Shown here piece by piece: positions 44,100 to 54,405 of a stretch of DNA of 64,000 nt (the first letter of the stretch is position 1; each line of letters starts with the position of its first letter). Below the pieces are notes generated by a model, which worked only from the letters and a program-made list of their open reading frames with translations, searched no databases and was not told where the DNA came from. Both the position numbers and the translations under genes were made by a program. This DNA comes from Eublepharis macularius (Eukaryota > Chordata > Lepidosauria > Squamata > Eublepharidae). The stretch lies in assembly GCF_028583425.1 (NCBI RefSeq), contig NC_072806.1, forward strand, positions 30,984,001-31,048,000. Reading direction: 5' to 3'.

Positions 44100-44251
44100 G
44101 TAGATACAAATGACCTACATCTTTTCCACACTCTGTCTCTGTCTTTTGGTGCTACACCTCTGAAGATGCCAGCCACAGCTGCTGGCGAAACGTCAGGTAC
44201 TACAATGCCAAGACCACGGCAATACAGCCCGGAAAACCCCCAACAACCATC
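43967..44251 (+). repeat. Pseudo-LTR, right outer end (unit 3, 3' end)
   Basis: Carries two copies of the 57-bp unit (about 43967-44023 and 44024-44080). It is about 13 bp shorter than the others in the small hairpin near 44130 and stops at CAACAACCATC, lacking the last 30 bp found at the left outer end. Confidence 0.88.
44160..44190 (+). ncRNA. Hammerhead ribozyme core (unit 3, 3' pseudo-LTR)
   Basis: CTGAAGA, T, GCCAGC/GCTGGC stem II, GAAA, identical to the other family-A cores. Confidence 0.7.
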
Positions 44252-44535
44252 AAAATGATTGATGTTCACCAGGAAGGACAAGACTGACAGTTGATGCAGT
44301 ATTTGGCTTGCTGGGATATGTACAAGAAATATCCCACACAAAGGCTGCTTTACACTGTGAAGGATGTGATTTCCCTAATCAGTGGAACTGTAATCTAGGC
44401 TCCCCTGGAAACTAAATTTCCAGTAATGTAAGCAGGACCATACAAGGACTCACTTTGCAGCCAGCCAAAGCATTTACTCTTTTTATTTTTTTGCATTATA
44501 TTATCATCGTCGTAACTACAAATTAATGAAATAAC

Positions 44536-45050
44536 CAGGGCTCATTTTGAGGGGGAACGTGCAGGAACGCAGTTCTGGCAGTTCCCCAAAGAGGTCACGT
44601 CAGGTGGCCGGATTGGGCCTCTGACGGGTGGTGGATCACTCTCCTGCTCAGCAGCGGCCCGATCCTGACCATTTTGGGCCCCTTTTCAGCCATTTTCAGC
44701 CCCTTTTTGCCATTTTGGGCCCAATTTCAGCCCTGAATGGCCAGGATTGGGTCCAAAAGAGCCAGGATAGCTGATGTCAGGGGGTATGGCATATGCAAAT
44801 CAGTTATGCTAATGACACACTTCTGGTGATGTCAAGGGGCGTGGCATATGCTATTGAGTTATGCTAATGAGTTATGCTAATGGTAGGTAGGTAAAGTTTA
44901 TTGCATTAGGCCAAAGGCCGTTACAAACAATAAAACAGTAACAAAAATACGAGCGACGATGCAGATAAAATATACAGTACAAACTTCATAAAACACTATA
45001 GGGTTATGCTAATTAGTTCCTCCAGCTCTTTTTCTATGAAATGAGCCCTG
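44536..45050 (+). mobile_element. hAT-type MITE, CAGGGCTCATTT family, with LINE tail inside
   Basis: TSD GAAATAAC at 44528-44535 and 45051-45058. Ends CAGGGCTCATTTTGAGG and GAAATGAGCCCTG. Contains the 121-bp LINE tail at 44882-45002. Confidence 0.92.
44882..45002 (-). mobile_element. LINE 3' tail, extremely truncated
   Basis: Minus strand ends in GCAATAAACTTTACC then CTACC repeats. An 11-bp TSD GTTATGCTAAT lies at 44871-44881 and 45003-45013. Its tail differs from the TTGACT type of the other LINE tails, so it is probably another subfamily. Confidence 0.75.
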
Positions 45051-45058
45051 GAAATAAC

Positions 45059-45700
45059 TATTAAAAATGAGCAGCTGTTTAGGCTGGCTAAAAAGTAAAG
45101 ACAAGTACTTAAGTACAAAAAAATTTATGGTTGATTCATGAGAAAGTTGGTAGGGAATGGGAGGTTGTTAAACTGAAACAAATAAAAGAAGAAAACTGAA
45201 AACTTGACAAATCTCAGTAGCATTTTAACCCTCTTCATGAGACAATGTTATTGCAGTTCACATTTTATGTTTTATAAAATCACCACAAACCAGGTCTGAA
45301 GAAAGACATAATACCACCACAGAAAACTCTGGAATTGCACTAAGCTGCCAGCAAGATGGTTTGGATTCTCCATTAAACTAATGGAGTACTAATTATAGCA
45401 ACTCCATAGGCAGTGTGAAAGCCACCCAGGCTGAAGAAAATTAAGTTCATACAGGGGGTGACGAACAAGCTGTTTTTAAAATCTGGTGTCTGCTTTTGCC
45501 ATTGGAGGCACATAATACCAGCTCAGACCTAACCTTAGCAACAGGGAAAGGATTTAAATAGGCCCATTTGGGGCCCAAATTGGCCCAGTACAAAGCGCAG
45601 GAGTTGCCTGCACAATGACGTTGCTCCTGCATGACCCAGGAGGCTTTTCCTGTGCTGCCCCCATCCCCAGCCAGGTGAATGGTGGCAGGGGGTGGAGGCT
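45059..45700. other. Unassigned sequence
   Basis: AT-rich at first, then GC-richer from 45480. Minus-strand frames here mostly read into the palindromic element to the right and are not genes. Confidence 0.3.
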
Positions 45701-46425
45701 GGAAGCTGTGGACTCAGAACAAAAAAAGTGGCAAGCCACCCGGAAAATTGAAAAATATCTCTGTATATATAGGCATGCAACATGCAAAAATATCATATGA
45801 CAAGTGTGTTCAATACATGTACAATAGTATTACAGTGTATTTATATAATCATGATACCGCCGGCTAGACGGCAGATTTCATCATCCAGACTTCCACAGGG
45901 GCTGGAGGATCACTGCATCCCTAAATGAGTGTGAATGTTTCTCAAGACCCAGAGAGAAAATGACGTGGACACAATCATTCACACTCATTGAGGCGATCCT
46001 CCAGCCCCTGAGGAAGTCTGGATGATGAAATCTGCCGTCTAGCCGGCTGCAGTTTGGGCTGTTTCCAGCAGGGTCCTAGATGCAACATCTTGAGAGTCAC
46101 CTATATAAGAAAAAACAATGATGGACATAAATCAATATGCATTTACCATTTCTTTCACACCTGGAGCATTTACCTAGTTCCTAAAGGATTCATGGGAACA
46201 GGGCGCTGAGTCTCTTGTTCAGATTGGACTGGGCTATGAGATAGACAATTAAGATTCTTGAATGTATCATGATTATATAAATACACTGTAATACTATTGT
46301 ACATGTATTGAACACACTTGTCATATGATATTTTTGCATGCTTCATGCCTATATATACAGAGATATTTTTCCATTTTCCGGGTGGCTTGCCACTTTTTTT
46401 GTTCTGGGATTAGACTGGAAATTGC
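45701..46425. mobile_element. Large palindromic Penelope-like element (family C)
   Basis: Outer arms of about 145 bp (45701-45858 and 46268-46425; CTCTGTATATATAGGCATG, GACAAGTGTGTTCAATAC) are inverted copies. Inside lies a second inverted pair (CCGGCTAGACGGCAGATTTC, 45863-45915 and 45990-46050). The right inner arm has a hammerhead core; the left inner arm has CTGTGGA instead. Paired MIFLH-starting frames on opposite strands are mirror shadows of the arms. Confidence 0.75.
46008..46030 (+). ncRNA. Hammerhead-like core (PLE family C, right arm)
   Basis: CTGAGGA, A, a weak stem (GTC with GAT), then GAAA. The block matches the stronger core at 20852-20874, so it is probably homologous but has a weaker stem II. 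Confidence 0.45.
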
Positions 46426-46739
46426 CTTGTTTTTCTGGGAAGCAGTGGACTGGCAGCAACCTTATGTTGGGTACAAAGAAACAAAAATATGGTTCACAGG
46501 TTTGATTCACTTCAGGGAAAAGAAAAATCAAGAAGGGGATTTCCAAGTCAAAACTGTGAAGTTGCAAAATCGTATTCCCATCTTGGGTGTTCCCTTGAGG
46601 CTTCCCAGCAGCAACGTGAAGGCCTCAGTCCTGAGACCTATAAGTTGGAGCTCTTCTCCTTGGAAAGATAACTATAGAGAGAGGAAGGGGTGTCAGAAAG
46701 GCCTTGCAATGGGATTGGTAGTAGAGAGGTTTCTTAATC
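46426..46739. other. Unassigned sequence, perhaps decayed L1
   Basis: Lies directly before the recognisable L1 segment. Short patches may belong to it, but no motif is certain. Confidence 0.3.
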
Positions 46740-48620
46740 AACCTTTTTAAAATTGGGTCAGTTCTGTCTGAAGCCATTTGGAATAAAGCATCTGAACGCC
46801 TGCATCTCATTAGAAAAAAATCTTTCCTACAAGCCACTTTAGAGGTGTGGGACAGGCATAGAGCTCGCCTAGCCCCTGGTACTTCCCCACTATCTTGTTT
46901 TATGGGTCAGGAATGGTTTAAACCAGCTGTAGCTCAAGATTCTTACACTGTCTGGAAATCAGGCAATTTAACCAGACTAATTGACATATCAAATAAAGGG
47001 CTCGTGTTTTCAAAACAGCAACTGGAAAATAAGATTGGTAATAAACTTCCTTGGTTTCAATTCTTTCAAGTTAGCCATCTGTTTAACCAATCTAATTTGA
47101 AAGAAGCTCTAAACCGTAACCTAACAGATTTCGAAAATTTTCTTGTACCAGTCAGGAGTCTCCTGTCCAAACTGTATAAAATTTTGCTTTCGTGCCCTAA
47201 ATCCAAAACATTTTCTCACCAAACAGCTTGGGCAAAAGACTGTAATTTCAGTTTTACAGATGCTCACTGGTCTAAGATTTGGTCTTCATCAATTATCAAG
47301 TCAAGATCAATTAATATCAGAACCCAGTCCTTAAAAATGATAACTAGGTGGTATATCATGCCTCAGAAGCTTAGCTATTGTAACAAGAATATTCCTTCCA
47401 TAATGTCTAAAATCAAATCCCTTGGTATTGACCTGGATTCTTTGGCCAATTCTGGGGAAATGGCCATTTTCTGGGTAATCTGAAGGAGGATTTGGGACAT
47501 CGAAGCCCAAGTAATCAATGCTGGCTGCTCTGGAGTATGTTCCCCACGTTCTTTTGGCCTTCCTCTTTCACATGATTCCATCTCTCCAATCTGGTAATTC
47601 CCTTCCATCGCAGAGCCTTCATGTTAGCCAGGTTCAACCTCTTTCCCTTGGCTGTCTCTCAACAGGTAGATACAAAGGTATTCCCTATAGAGGTTGTACT
47701 TGCTCCTACAATGAACCTGACTCTGTGCAACATATCCTCCTTTGCTGTCCTCAGTACTCCTCTCTGCGTTTCTACCTGATCCGCCCCCTTCTGCTTTCTG
47801 CAAAGACCATGATAGCGAATGAAATTAACTTTTTGCTCTCCGACAAGTCCCCCGAAACCACTGCATCTGTTGCCGAGTTCCTAGCACATGTGTGCAAGCT
47901 AAGAGCACGAGTTTATAACACCTAGTGTTTATTGTACATTTTCCTTTTTACTTAGTGTGATATTACTGCGGGGTCTGACCAGTGGAGATCCCTTATTCTC
48001 TGTCCTATTGTTTTTATTTATTTATCTATTCATTTTCTTCTTTCCCTTTTATTGTATGCCAATAAAAGTAATTGAATTGAATTGATTGATTAAATATTCC
48101 CTCCCTATGTTGGAAACAGTGTGGTGAGGTTGGCTCCTTTCTTCACTGCTGGTGGGAATGCAAAGTCATTAAAGCTTTTTGCAATGAGGTGTTAAGCAGT
48201 ATAAAATTGATTACTGGGTATGAAGTTCCTTTAAAACTTGAGTTAATTTATTGAACCTTTGGCTGGATAACGAGTTACCTTCTGCTCCTAGAGAGCTTAT
48301 AGCTTCTTTACTTTCATTAGCTAAATCTACAATAGCATCCATGTGGAAGAATCCATCGGCTCCTAACATCTCAGCCTGACATGACAGATTATGGAACCTA
48401 TTTTGTATGGAAAAAATTTCATATAGGCTTAAATTAATGGACTCAACAGACCTACAATCAAACTTCTGGGAAGACTGGTTACCGGTTATTGACTATTTGA
48501 CTCCTTGTGAAGTCGAGACTTGTCTATTCGCTCGACCCCTTCACCCTTTAAGGAGTATCTGGCACTGCGGACAAGTTGACCCTTTAAAAGTGCTATACAT
48601 TATAACCACCTTCCGTATTG
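46740..48620 (+). mobile_element. Old L1-clade LINE 3' part, split by a younger LINE
   Basis: ORF2 C-terminal segments lie at 46740-47399 (AVAQDSYTVWKSGNLTRL; WYIMPQKLSYCNKNIP) and 48093-48620 (CWKQCGEVGSFLHCWWECKVIKAF; WLPVIDYL). The two halves join inside the Cys motif region. Stops and shifts indicate age. It is of the same broad clade as the fragment at 0.5-1.9 kb. Confidence 0.78.
47400..48092 (+). mobile_element. 5'-truncated LINE (same group as 6768-9340)
   Basis: A TSD of 12 bp with one mismatch (AATATTCCTTCC 47388-47399; AATATTCCCTCC 48093-48104) bounds it. A frame at 47518-47925 carries the C-terminal Cys/His segment (CTCSYNEPDSVQHILLCC) and FLLSDKSPETTASVAEFL. The 3' end is ATGCCAATAAAAG followed by AATTGAATTGATTGATT. 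Confidence 0.88.
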
Positions 48621-49189
48621 CATAATCTACCTGTAATGATATGTTTGTTCTTCTTCAGTTTGATGTTAAAAAAATTACAAAAAGACTTTTTTAAAAAAAA
48701 TTGTGTCAGTTCTGAAGATCAGGCTAGGGAAGCAGTCTCTCCCATCATCAATCAAAATCCTTGCAAATCATACAGAACTGACAAAGATCTTCTCTTTCTG
48801 GATCACCCAGGAGAGAGATCTATTCTGCCACTGGCTTTGCCTAACAGCAATATCCTCTCATCCTTCAAACTGTGGCTGTGCCCGCCTGCTGTTTGCAGCA
48901 TCCAGACCACAGGGGCCTGACCCTGACAACAGGCCTACGATGCTGGTGTCATATGCCAGACTGAACTCAGCCAGGATGGGGAAGCCTGGGAAGAGAATGG
49001 CAGCAGCATCTTGCAGAGATTTAGACACACAGCAGGATAACAACCGCGGAGGAGAAGAGAGCAAAAGCAGCATTTTTGGAGAGAGACTCCAGTTGCATCA
49101 GGGAGCTGTTGAATCCACACATGTACTCGATCCACATTTTCAAAACTTACTTCATGTACACTTGAAGCAGGAGAAAGAGGGAGACTGTG
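48621..49189. other. Unassigned sequence
   Basis: Chance frames on both strands, no domain. The segment at 48940-49140 is GC-richer but without clear exon borders. Confidence 0.3.
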
Positions 49190-49197
49190 GATCTGGG

Positions 49198-49456
49198 CAG
49201 GGCTTTTTTTCTGGGAAAAGAAGTGATGGAACTCAGTGGGTTGCCCTCAGAGAAAATGGTCACATGGCTGGTGGCCCCACCCCTGCTCTCCAGACAGAGG
49301 GGAGTTGAGATTGCCCTCTGCACCGCTCGGCGGTGCGGAGGGCAATCTAAACTCCCCTCTGTCTGGAGATCAGGGGGCGGGGCCACCAGCCATGTGACCA
49401 TTTTCAAGAGGTTCTGGAACTCCGTTCCCCCGTGTCCCCCCTGAAAAAAAGCCCTG
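49198..49456. mobile_element. hAT-type MITE (CAGGGCTTTTTTTC family)
   Basis: 259 bp, perfect TSD GATCTGGG at 49190-49197 and 49457-49464. Confidence 0.92.
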
Positions 49457-49464
49457 GATCTGGG

Positions 49465-50418
49465 ATACCAGAGTCAGAGGCCCACTCTCGTTGCCGACAT
49501 GCTCCCTTATGCAAGTTGCGTGAAGCCTCGGTTCTAACTGTGAATGAGGGGACCAGTACCTCACAACAGTGGCACAAATTATAATACAGTTGGTAAAAGC
49601 AACTTTAAAATGCTGTACGCATGATAATTAGGAGTTTGGAAAGGGGCTGAAGCACACAGGATTATCTCCAGTGAGCCCTGAAAGGCAATACAGGCCAGCA
49701 TTCTGCTTCCAGCCAGTCAGATGTCATTGCAAAATGCAGAAGCCTGCCAATGAAGTGACGGTCTGCTTTCACAGGTAGACTCACTCTGGTTTCACTTAGC
49801 AGCAGGGCCCTCCCATTTTCAAATCTGAAAAATTAAAACCCGACTGGCTCTTTCATATAACACCAGAGAGTTTCCTTTAGACCTCCAGAGAATTAACACA
49901 CATCTCTTTTTTCTCAGGGGCGCACCAATTCATTCTCTCTGGGACATACAATGGAGGAGAAATCTGACAGGACTAGATTTTCACGCTCTGTAAATTTTCT
50001 TTAGGAAAACCGTCAAGAAGCAGGAGATGGAAACGCTCGTGAGGTATCGTCACAGCCCAGGTGGTTTAAATTCTTCCCCATTATAGCAAACAAGGGAAAA
50101 TATTTTCTCAATACAAGTGGCGGGGACCAAGCTTAGTGGAAAACATCTGTGCGCTCAGATTGCACACACCCATTCCTTCCACCAGCAGACACCTTGCGTT
50201 GCCGCTTCTCATCTTCCAACAGCAGCGGTGGCAGAGTGCCAACTGTGATTTGAAACCAGGGAATGAAGCTTCCACTCTTGAGAAGATCCAGATTTCAAGT
50301 GTGTCTGCTAAGAAAAAGAGCTTAGAGGAATGGGAGATCCAGGTGACAGGAAGAAATCCGAGTACCCAACAGGGGACCAAACCAATGAAGAAGGCCTGTA
50401 AAAAACTTAGGAAGTATA
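49465..50418. other. Unassigned sequence
   Basis: No recognised repeat. Two opposing frames at 50108-50468 overlap without homologous motifs. Confidence 0.3.
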
Positions 50419-50426
50419 TTGATGCT

Positions 50427-50858
50427 CAGGGGTCATTTTGTAGAAAAAGAGCTGGAGGAACTCATTAGCATAACTCATTAGCATATGCCACGCCTCTTGC
50501 CATCATCGGAAGTGTGTCATTAGTATAACTGATTTGCATATGCCACCCCCCCCTGACACCACCTATTCTGTTTTGGACCCAATCCTGGCCATTCAGGGCT
50601 GAAATTGGGCCCAAAATGGCAAAAAGGGGCTGAATATGGCTGAAAAGGGGCCCAAAATGGTCAGAATCAGGCCGCTGATGAGCGGGAGAGTGATCCACCA
50701 CCTGTCAGAGGCCCAATCTGGGCCATTTCAGCCCCAATCCAGGCCAAAACGGGCCCAAAATGGCCGAGAGTCAGGTGGGTGGGGCCACCTGACATGTGAC
50801 CTCTTTGGGGAACTGCCGGAACTGCGTTCCTGTGCGTTCCCCCTCAAAATGAGCCCTG
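50427..50858 (-). mobile_element. hAT-type MITE, CAGGGCTCATTT family, inverted
   Basis: Starts CAGGGGTCATTTTGTAG and ends CAAAATGAGCCCTG. Perfect TSD TTGATGCT at 50419-50426 and 50859-50866. Confidence 0.92.
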
Positions 50859-51044
50859 TTGATGCTGAAATCCAAACAGCAGGACAAGAATCAAGGAAAA
50901 GAGCAGGAGACAAATATGAGCAGGGGTGGGGGAGGGACCCAGTGGCAAAGATTAGAAAAAAACAGACAATGGTTAGTCAATTGGGCTAGGACTTGGGAGA
51001 CATTCTCCATTTGGCTGTGAAGCTCACTGCATCAGTCCTTTTCT

Positions 51045-51265
51045 CTCAGGGCCAAGCTAGAAGTGACAAATTACACTTGAATGGCAAGTGAACAGACTCA
51101 CGTATATTCCTCCCTGTTCACTTGCGCTCCACTTGCACTCCACTCTATCACTACGGAGGAATACACGTGAGTCTGTTCACTTGCGCTCCACTTGCACTCC
51201 ACTCGATCACTACGGAGGAATACACGCGAGTCTGTTCACTTGCCATTCAAGTGTAATTCGTCAGA
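51045..51265. mobile_element. MITE, GGGCCAAGCTAGAAGTGAC family, with internal duplication
   Basis: Contains TTCACTTGCGCTCCACTTGCACTCC twice (about 51117 and 51177), each followed by CACTACGGAGGAATACACG. The single-copy relative is at 54233-54405. The right end is cut off by the LTR at 51271. Confidence 0.7.
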
Positions 51266-51270
51266 CTACC

Positions 51271-52201
51271 TGTGACAGAACCCTAAGGTTCAGTATGGCT
51301 CAAGAGTGCCACCTATAGCATCTGGGTTCTCGAACCCCTCAGGCTTATATAACACTTTATACTCCATTCCACATTAGGGCTACCTGGCCAACTTAATCCT
51401 TTTTTGACAAAGGGCGACCGGTTTGGGACAGATTCCCTTTTTGTCATGTTAGTGCAGAACCATTAAAATAGCTGGACCATCCTGAAATAATTCTCTGATT
51501 GGTGGAAGTAGTCTCCGACATCAGAGATGGAGCTTTTGCTTGGGATTGGTTAGATTTGCTAATCAATCTTACCGAGGAATCTGGTTTAGGTCAGACTCCA
51601 TTGCCCGTAAATATCTGGGAGCCCTGGGTTTTTCTCTGGTCCCAACTTTGAAATATCTGGAGACCCCAAGACCAGTGGTCCAGAGGTTAAGGACTTCTCC
51701 AATATCTTGCTACTGCAAGGAACTCTGTACATGCTCTGAGAAACTTGCTACAACTTAGAAAAATTGTGCTTAGCTGAGTTAGCACAAAGTTATTATTTTA
51801 TTTGAGACCGTGTGCTGTGTGGCAGTGCTTTCCCCTGAATTTTGGATTTTGTCCTCCTTCCTACCCCTTTGAATTCATCCACCCTTTACCCCTTTTTTCT
51901 ATAACAAACCTTTCTATGAAGGCATTTTTGGCTTCCCTGGTCGCTGAGATATTTCTCCGACTCTCTTCCCTACGTGCCAGACCGTTTGGGTGCTACCCAG
52001 TTTGCAATAAGGTAGTTTTCAGGGTTCTCTCCCTGTTACTTTGTTCGTTTGCTAGGGCTGAGCAGGAAGGGTAGCTTCCCAGCGTATTAGTCTAGCTGCT
52101 TTCAGGAAGTACCCGAGTGGTAGCAAGTGACTACCAGGGTGCTTGGTCCAAGGTTGTTCCCAGCCAGGAAAGCCACTTTCCCAACTTCCCTAACCGTAAC
52201 A
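51271..52201 (+). mobile_element. Solo LTR, 931 bp, with 5-bp flanking repeat
   Basis: Starts TGTGACAGAACC and ends CCGTAACA. CTACC lies on both sides (51266-51270, 52202-52206). It has no internal region and lies against the end of a MITE. It is a different LTR family from that at 3108-3706, though the TG..ACA termini and 5-bp duplication agree. The orientation is tentative. Confidence 0.72.
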
Positions 52202-52480
52202 CTACCCTACCTCACAAGGTTGTGGTAAGGAAAGGGACAACCATGCATGCAACCCTCAGTTCCTTGGAGGAAAGGCAGGAAAAAAATGGATCTCCCCCCC
52301 CCACCCCAAAAAAGAGCCCTACTAGATCAGAACAAAGATACATCTAGCACAGCATGTTTCCACAATGGACAAGCGAATGTCTTCAGGAAACCCACATGCA
52401 GAACATGAAAGTTCGAGTTTCCCTTCTGTCATTGCCCAGCAATTGGTACTCAGAAGTACACATGGCTTTGCATCTACCAG
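52202..52480 (+). repeat. SINE-like fragment and an old interspersed repeat
   Basis: CTACCTCACAAGGTTGTGGTAAGG (52202-52225) resembles the body of the tRNA-SINEs at 57.9 and 58.6 kb. From about 52315, GATCAGAACAAAGATACATC to CAGCAATTGGTACTCAGA resembles a common old amniote repeat of unclear class. Confidence 0.4.
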
Positions 52481-53008
52481 GGCAGCGATATTAGCAAACT
52501 TGGGAGCACAAGAGTGTCAGGGCACTACTGGTTGATGATACACCTCTAGCGAGACAGAAGGGAAGCGACAGGGCTGCCCATGGTGGGAGAAATCCTGGTG
52601 ATATCAATGCCCGCGCTGGAAGTTGGCTTGGGAGTCCCAGCAAGATAAGGACTGCAGTCGGATGGCACCTCGGGAACAGCCACAGAAAGATCAATCTGGT
52701 GTCAGACTGAACTACAGATCAGGGTCCACGTTGAGTGAATTTGGAATAAGAATGAAGTGCAGCGTGCCCGAGTGAAGTGCAGCAGCGACACAGCAGGGAG
52801 AAGCTGGGATAATCAAGACAACATTCTGCAGTGATTTTGAACTCCCCTGCGCCAATTGCTTTCAGCGACATGCGTTTCAAGAGTGCTTTTCCAGGGACAA
52901 CTGCACTGCGCTTACCACTGCACTCTCTCCCTGGAGTGTCGAAACATCGCAACTTGGCATGTGCATCTTCAACACAATTCTCTTTTAAATTTGGATATTG
53001 GCTCAATC
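52481..53008. other. Unassigned sequence
   Basis: No gene or element end recognised. Confidence 0.3.
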
Positions 53009-53016
53009 CCTAAACC

Positions 53017-53277
53017 CAGGGGGGCGGGGTTCAGCCGGAACACAGTGGAACGGAGTTCCGGAACCTCTTAAAAATGGTCACATGGGCTGGTGGCCCCGCC
53101 CCCTGATCTCCAGACAGAGGGGAATTTAGACTGCCCTCCACGTTGCATGGCGCGGAAGGCAATCTCAACTCCCCTCTGTCTGGAGATCAGGGGGCGGGGC
53201 CACCAGCCCATGTGACCATTTTCTCCGAGGGCAACCCATTGAGTTCTACCACCTCTTTCCCCAGAAAAAAAGCCCTG
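53017..53277. mobile_element. hAT-type MITE (CAGGGCTTTTTTTC family), older copy
   Basis: TSD CCTAAACC / CCTAAATC (7 of 8) at 53009-53016 and 53278-53285. The left terminus has decayed to CAGGGGGGCGGGGTTC. Confidence 0.85.
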
Positions 53278-53285
53278 CCTAAATC

Positions 53286-54232
53286 ATTTGCAATCTGCAG
53301 AAAATGACTGAAAATGCCAAAATACCCCACACATTCATAATTTTCCCTTGAAGACTAGGGTAACGGAATGGAAGAGGATATCCATCCCCAGGACACAATT
53401 CTTGGTTTCATATACTGAATGAAGGGGGAAGGAAATGCAAAAACGCATTGCAACGCAACATCTAAGAGGAGACTTCTCAAACGCTGTCATTGGCTAGCTT
53501 AAAAATGTTACCATGTAAAGGATCTTAATACCAAGGCACATTGTCTCTACCCCAAGAAGCACATGGCCTCCCCCCCCCCGCTTAAATGCTTGGGTTCAAA
53601 CTGGTAAACTGTGGCTAAGCCGGAGGGGGTGCAGAGCAAACCAGCAGACCCCGTGAATGATTGACAAGGTAGCATTCTCCAGCGAAACAGCCCCTGCTCC
53701 CCATGCTAAAACCAATCCAAACTGCAATTAGCAGAGAGAGCTGTAAAAAAAAAAAGATTGTAAGAGAGAGAGAGAGAAAGGGGAGGGGGAGCCAGGTATT
53801 AAAAGCCTTGAGATTGAATGCAGGGCAAAGGTACAGATATATATAGAGCCATATGATTTTGACAAACAATACACCGATTTTCTTGGTGGGAAATGTTGAA
53901 TGGCCCCTTTCATTGTCAGGAGAAATGAATGACAAGCCGAAGGCCAAGAACGACGACTCTGCAGCTGCGATTAAGAGTTACATTATGCTGGGTGGTTTTC
54001 AGCAGCAGAAGGGGAGGAGGGAGATGTTTATGCAGAAAAGCGAAAGACGGGACAACGAAAGAAGCATTATGAACAGCACCGAGGGTAGGGAGACAGAGAA
54101 GTTTCAAAGTTGGCTCCTTTTCCAGCAGTTTCACGTTTCCTCCACTTGGATCCACACTTGCTTCTGAGCTTTGAACAGATTGGCAAATTGGAAAGATGCC
54201 AAACAAACTTCCCCTTCTTTCAGAGAGCAGCC
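53286..54232. other. Unassigned sequence
   Basis: A C-run at 53571-53579 and an AG-rich tract at 53760-53785. Overlapping frames on both strands at 53615-54263 have no domain. Confidence 0.3.
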
Positions 54233-54405
54233 TCAGGGCCAAGCTAGAAGTGATGGATGACACTTGAACGGCAAGTGAACAGACGTGTATTCCTCCCTGT
54301 TCACTCGCATTTCACTTGCACTCCACTCGATCGCTACGGAGGAATACACGTGAGTCTGTTCACTTGCCGTTCAAGTGTCATTCGTCACTTCTAGCTTGGC
54401 CCCCA
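54233..54405. mobile_element. MITE, GGGCCAAGCTAGAAGTGA family, complete copy
   Basis: Left CAGGGCCAAGCTAGAAGTGA and right TCACTTCTAGCTTGGCCCC are inverted repeats enclosing TTCACTTGCACTCC. About 173 bp. Confidence 0.75.

Larger units (their letters stand above)
36009..44251. mobile_element. Composite of three Penelope-like units in one insertion
   Basis: The 8.24-kb block is bounded by one 14-bp direct repeat AAAATGATTGATGT at 35995-36008 and 44252-44265, with no such repeat at inner junctions. Order from the left: unit 1 (minus, complete, 36009-38958), a rearranged inverted junction (38949-38988), unit 2 (plus, 5'-truncated, 38985 to about 41310), and unit 3 (plus, complete, to 44251). Units 2 and 3 share the pseudo-LTR between them. 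Units are almost identical; unit 1 differs from 2 and 3 by a His for Asn in LKL(H/N)PQD. Both outer ends are 3' ends of units. Tandem and inverted arrays with shared pseudo-LTRs are a known habit of PLEs. An assembly artefact is possible but made less likely by the TSD and the small differences. Confidence 0.93.

Noticed and set aside
45535-45796. Pair of MIFLH-starting proteins at 45.5 and 46.3 kb as a duplicated gene
   Set aside because: They are mirror translations of the inverted arms of one palindromic element.
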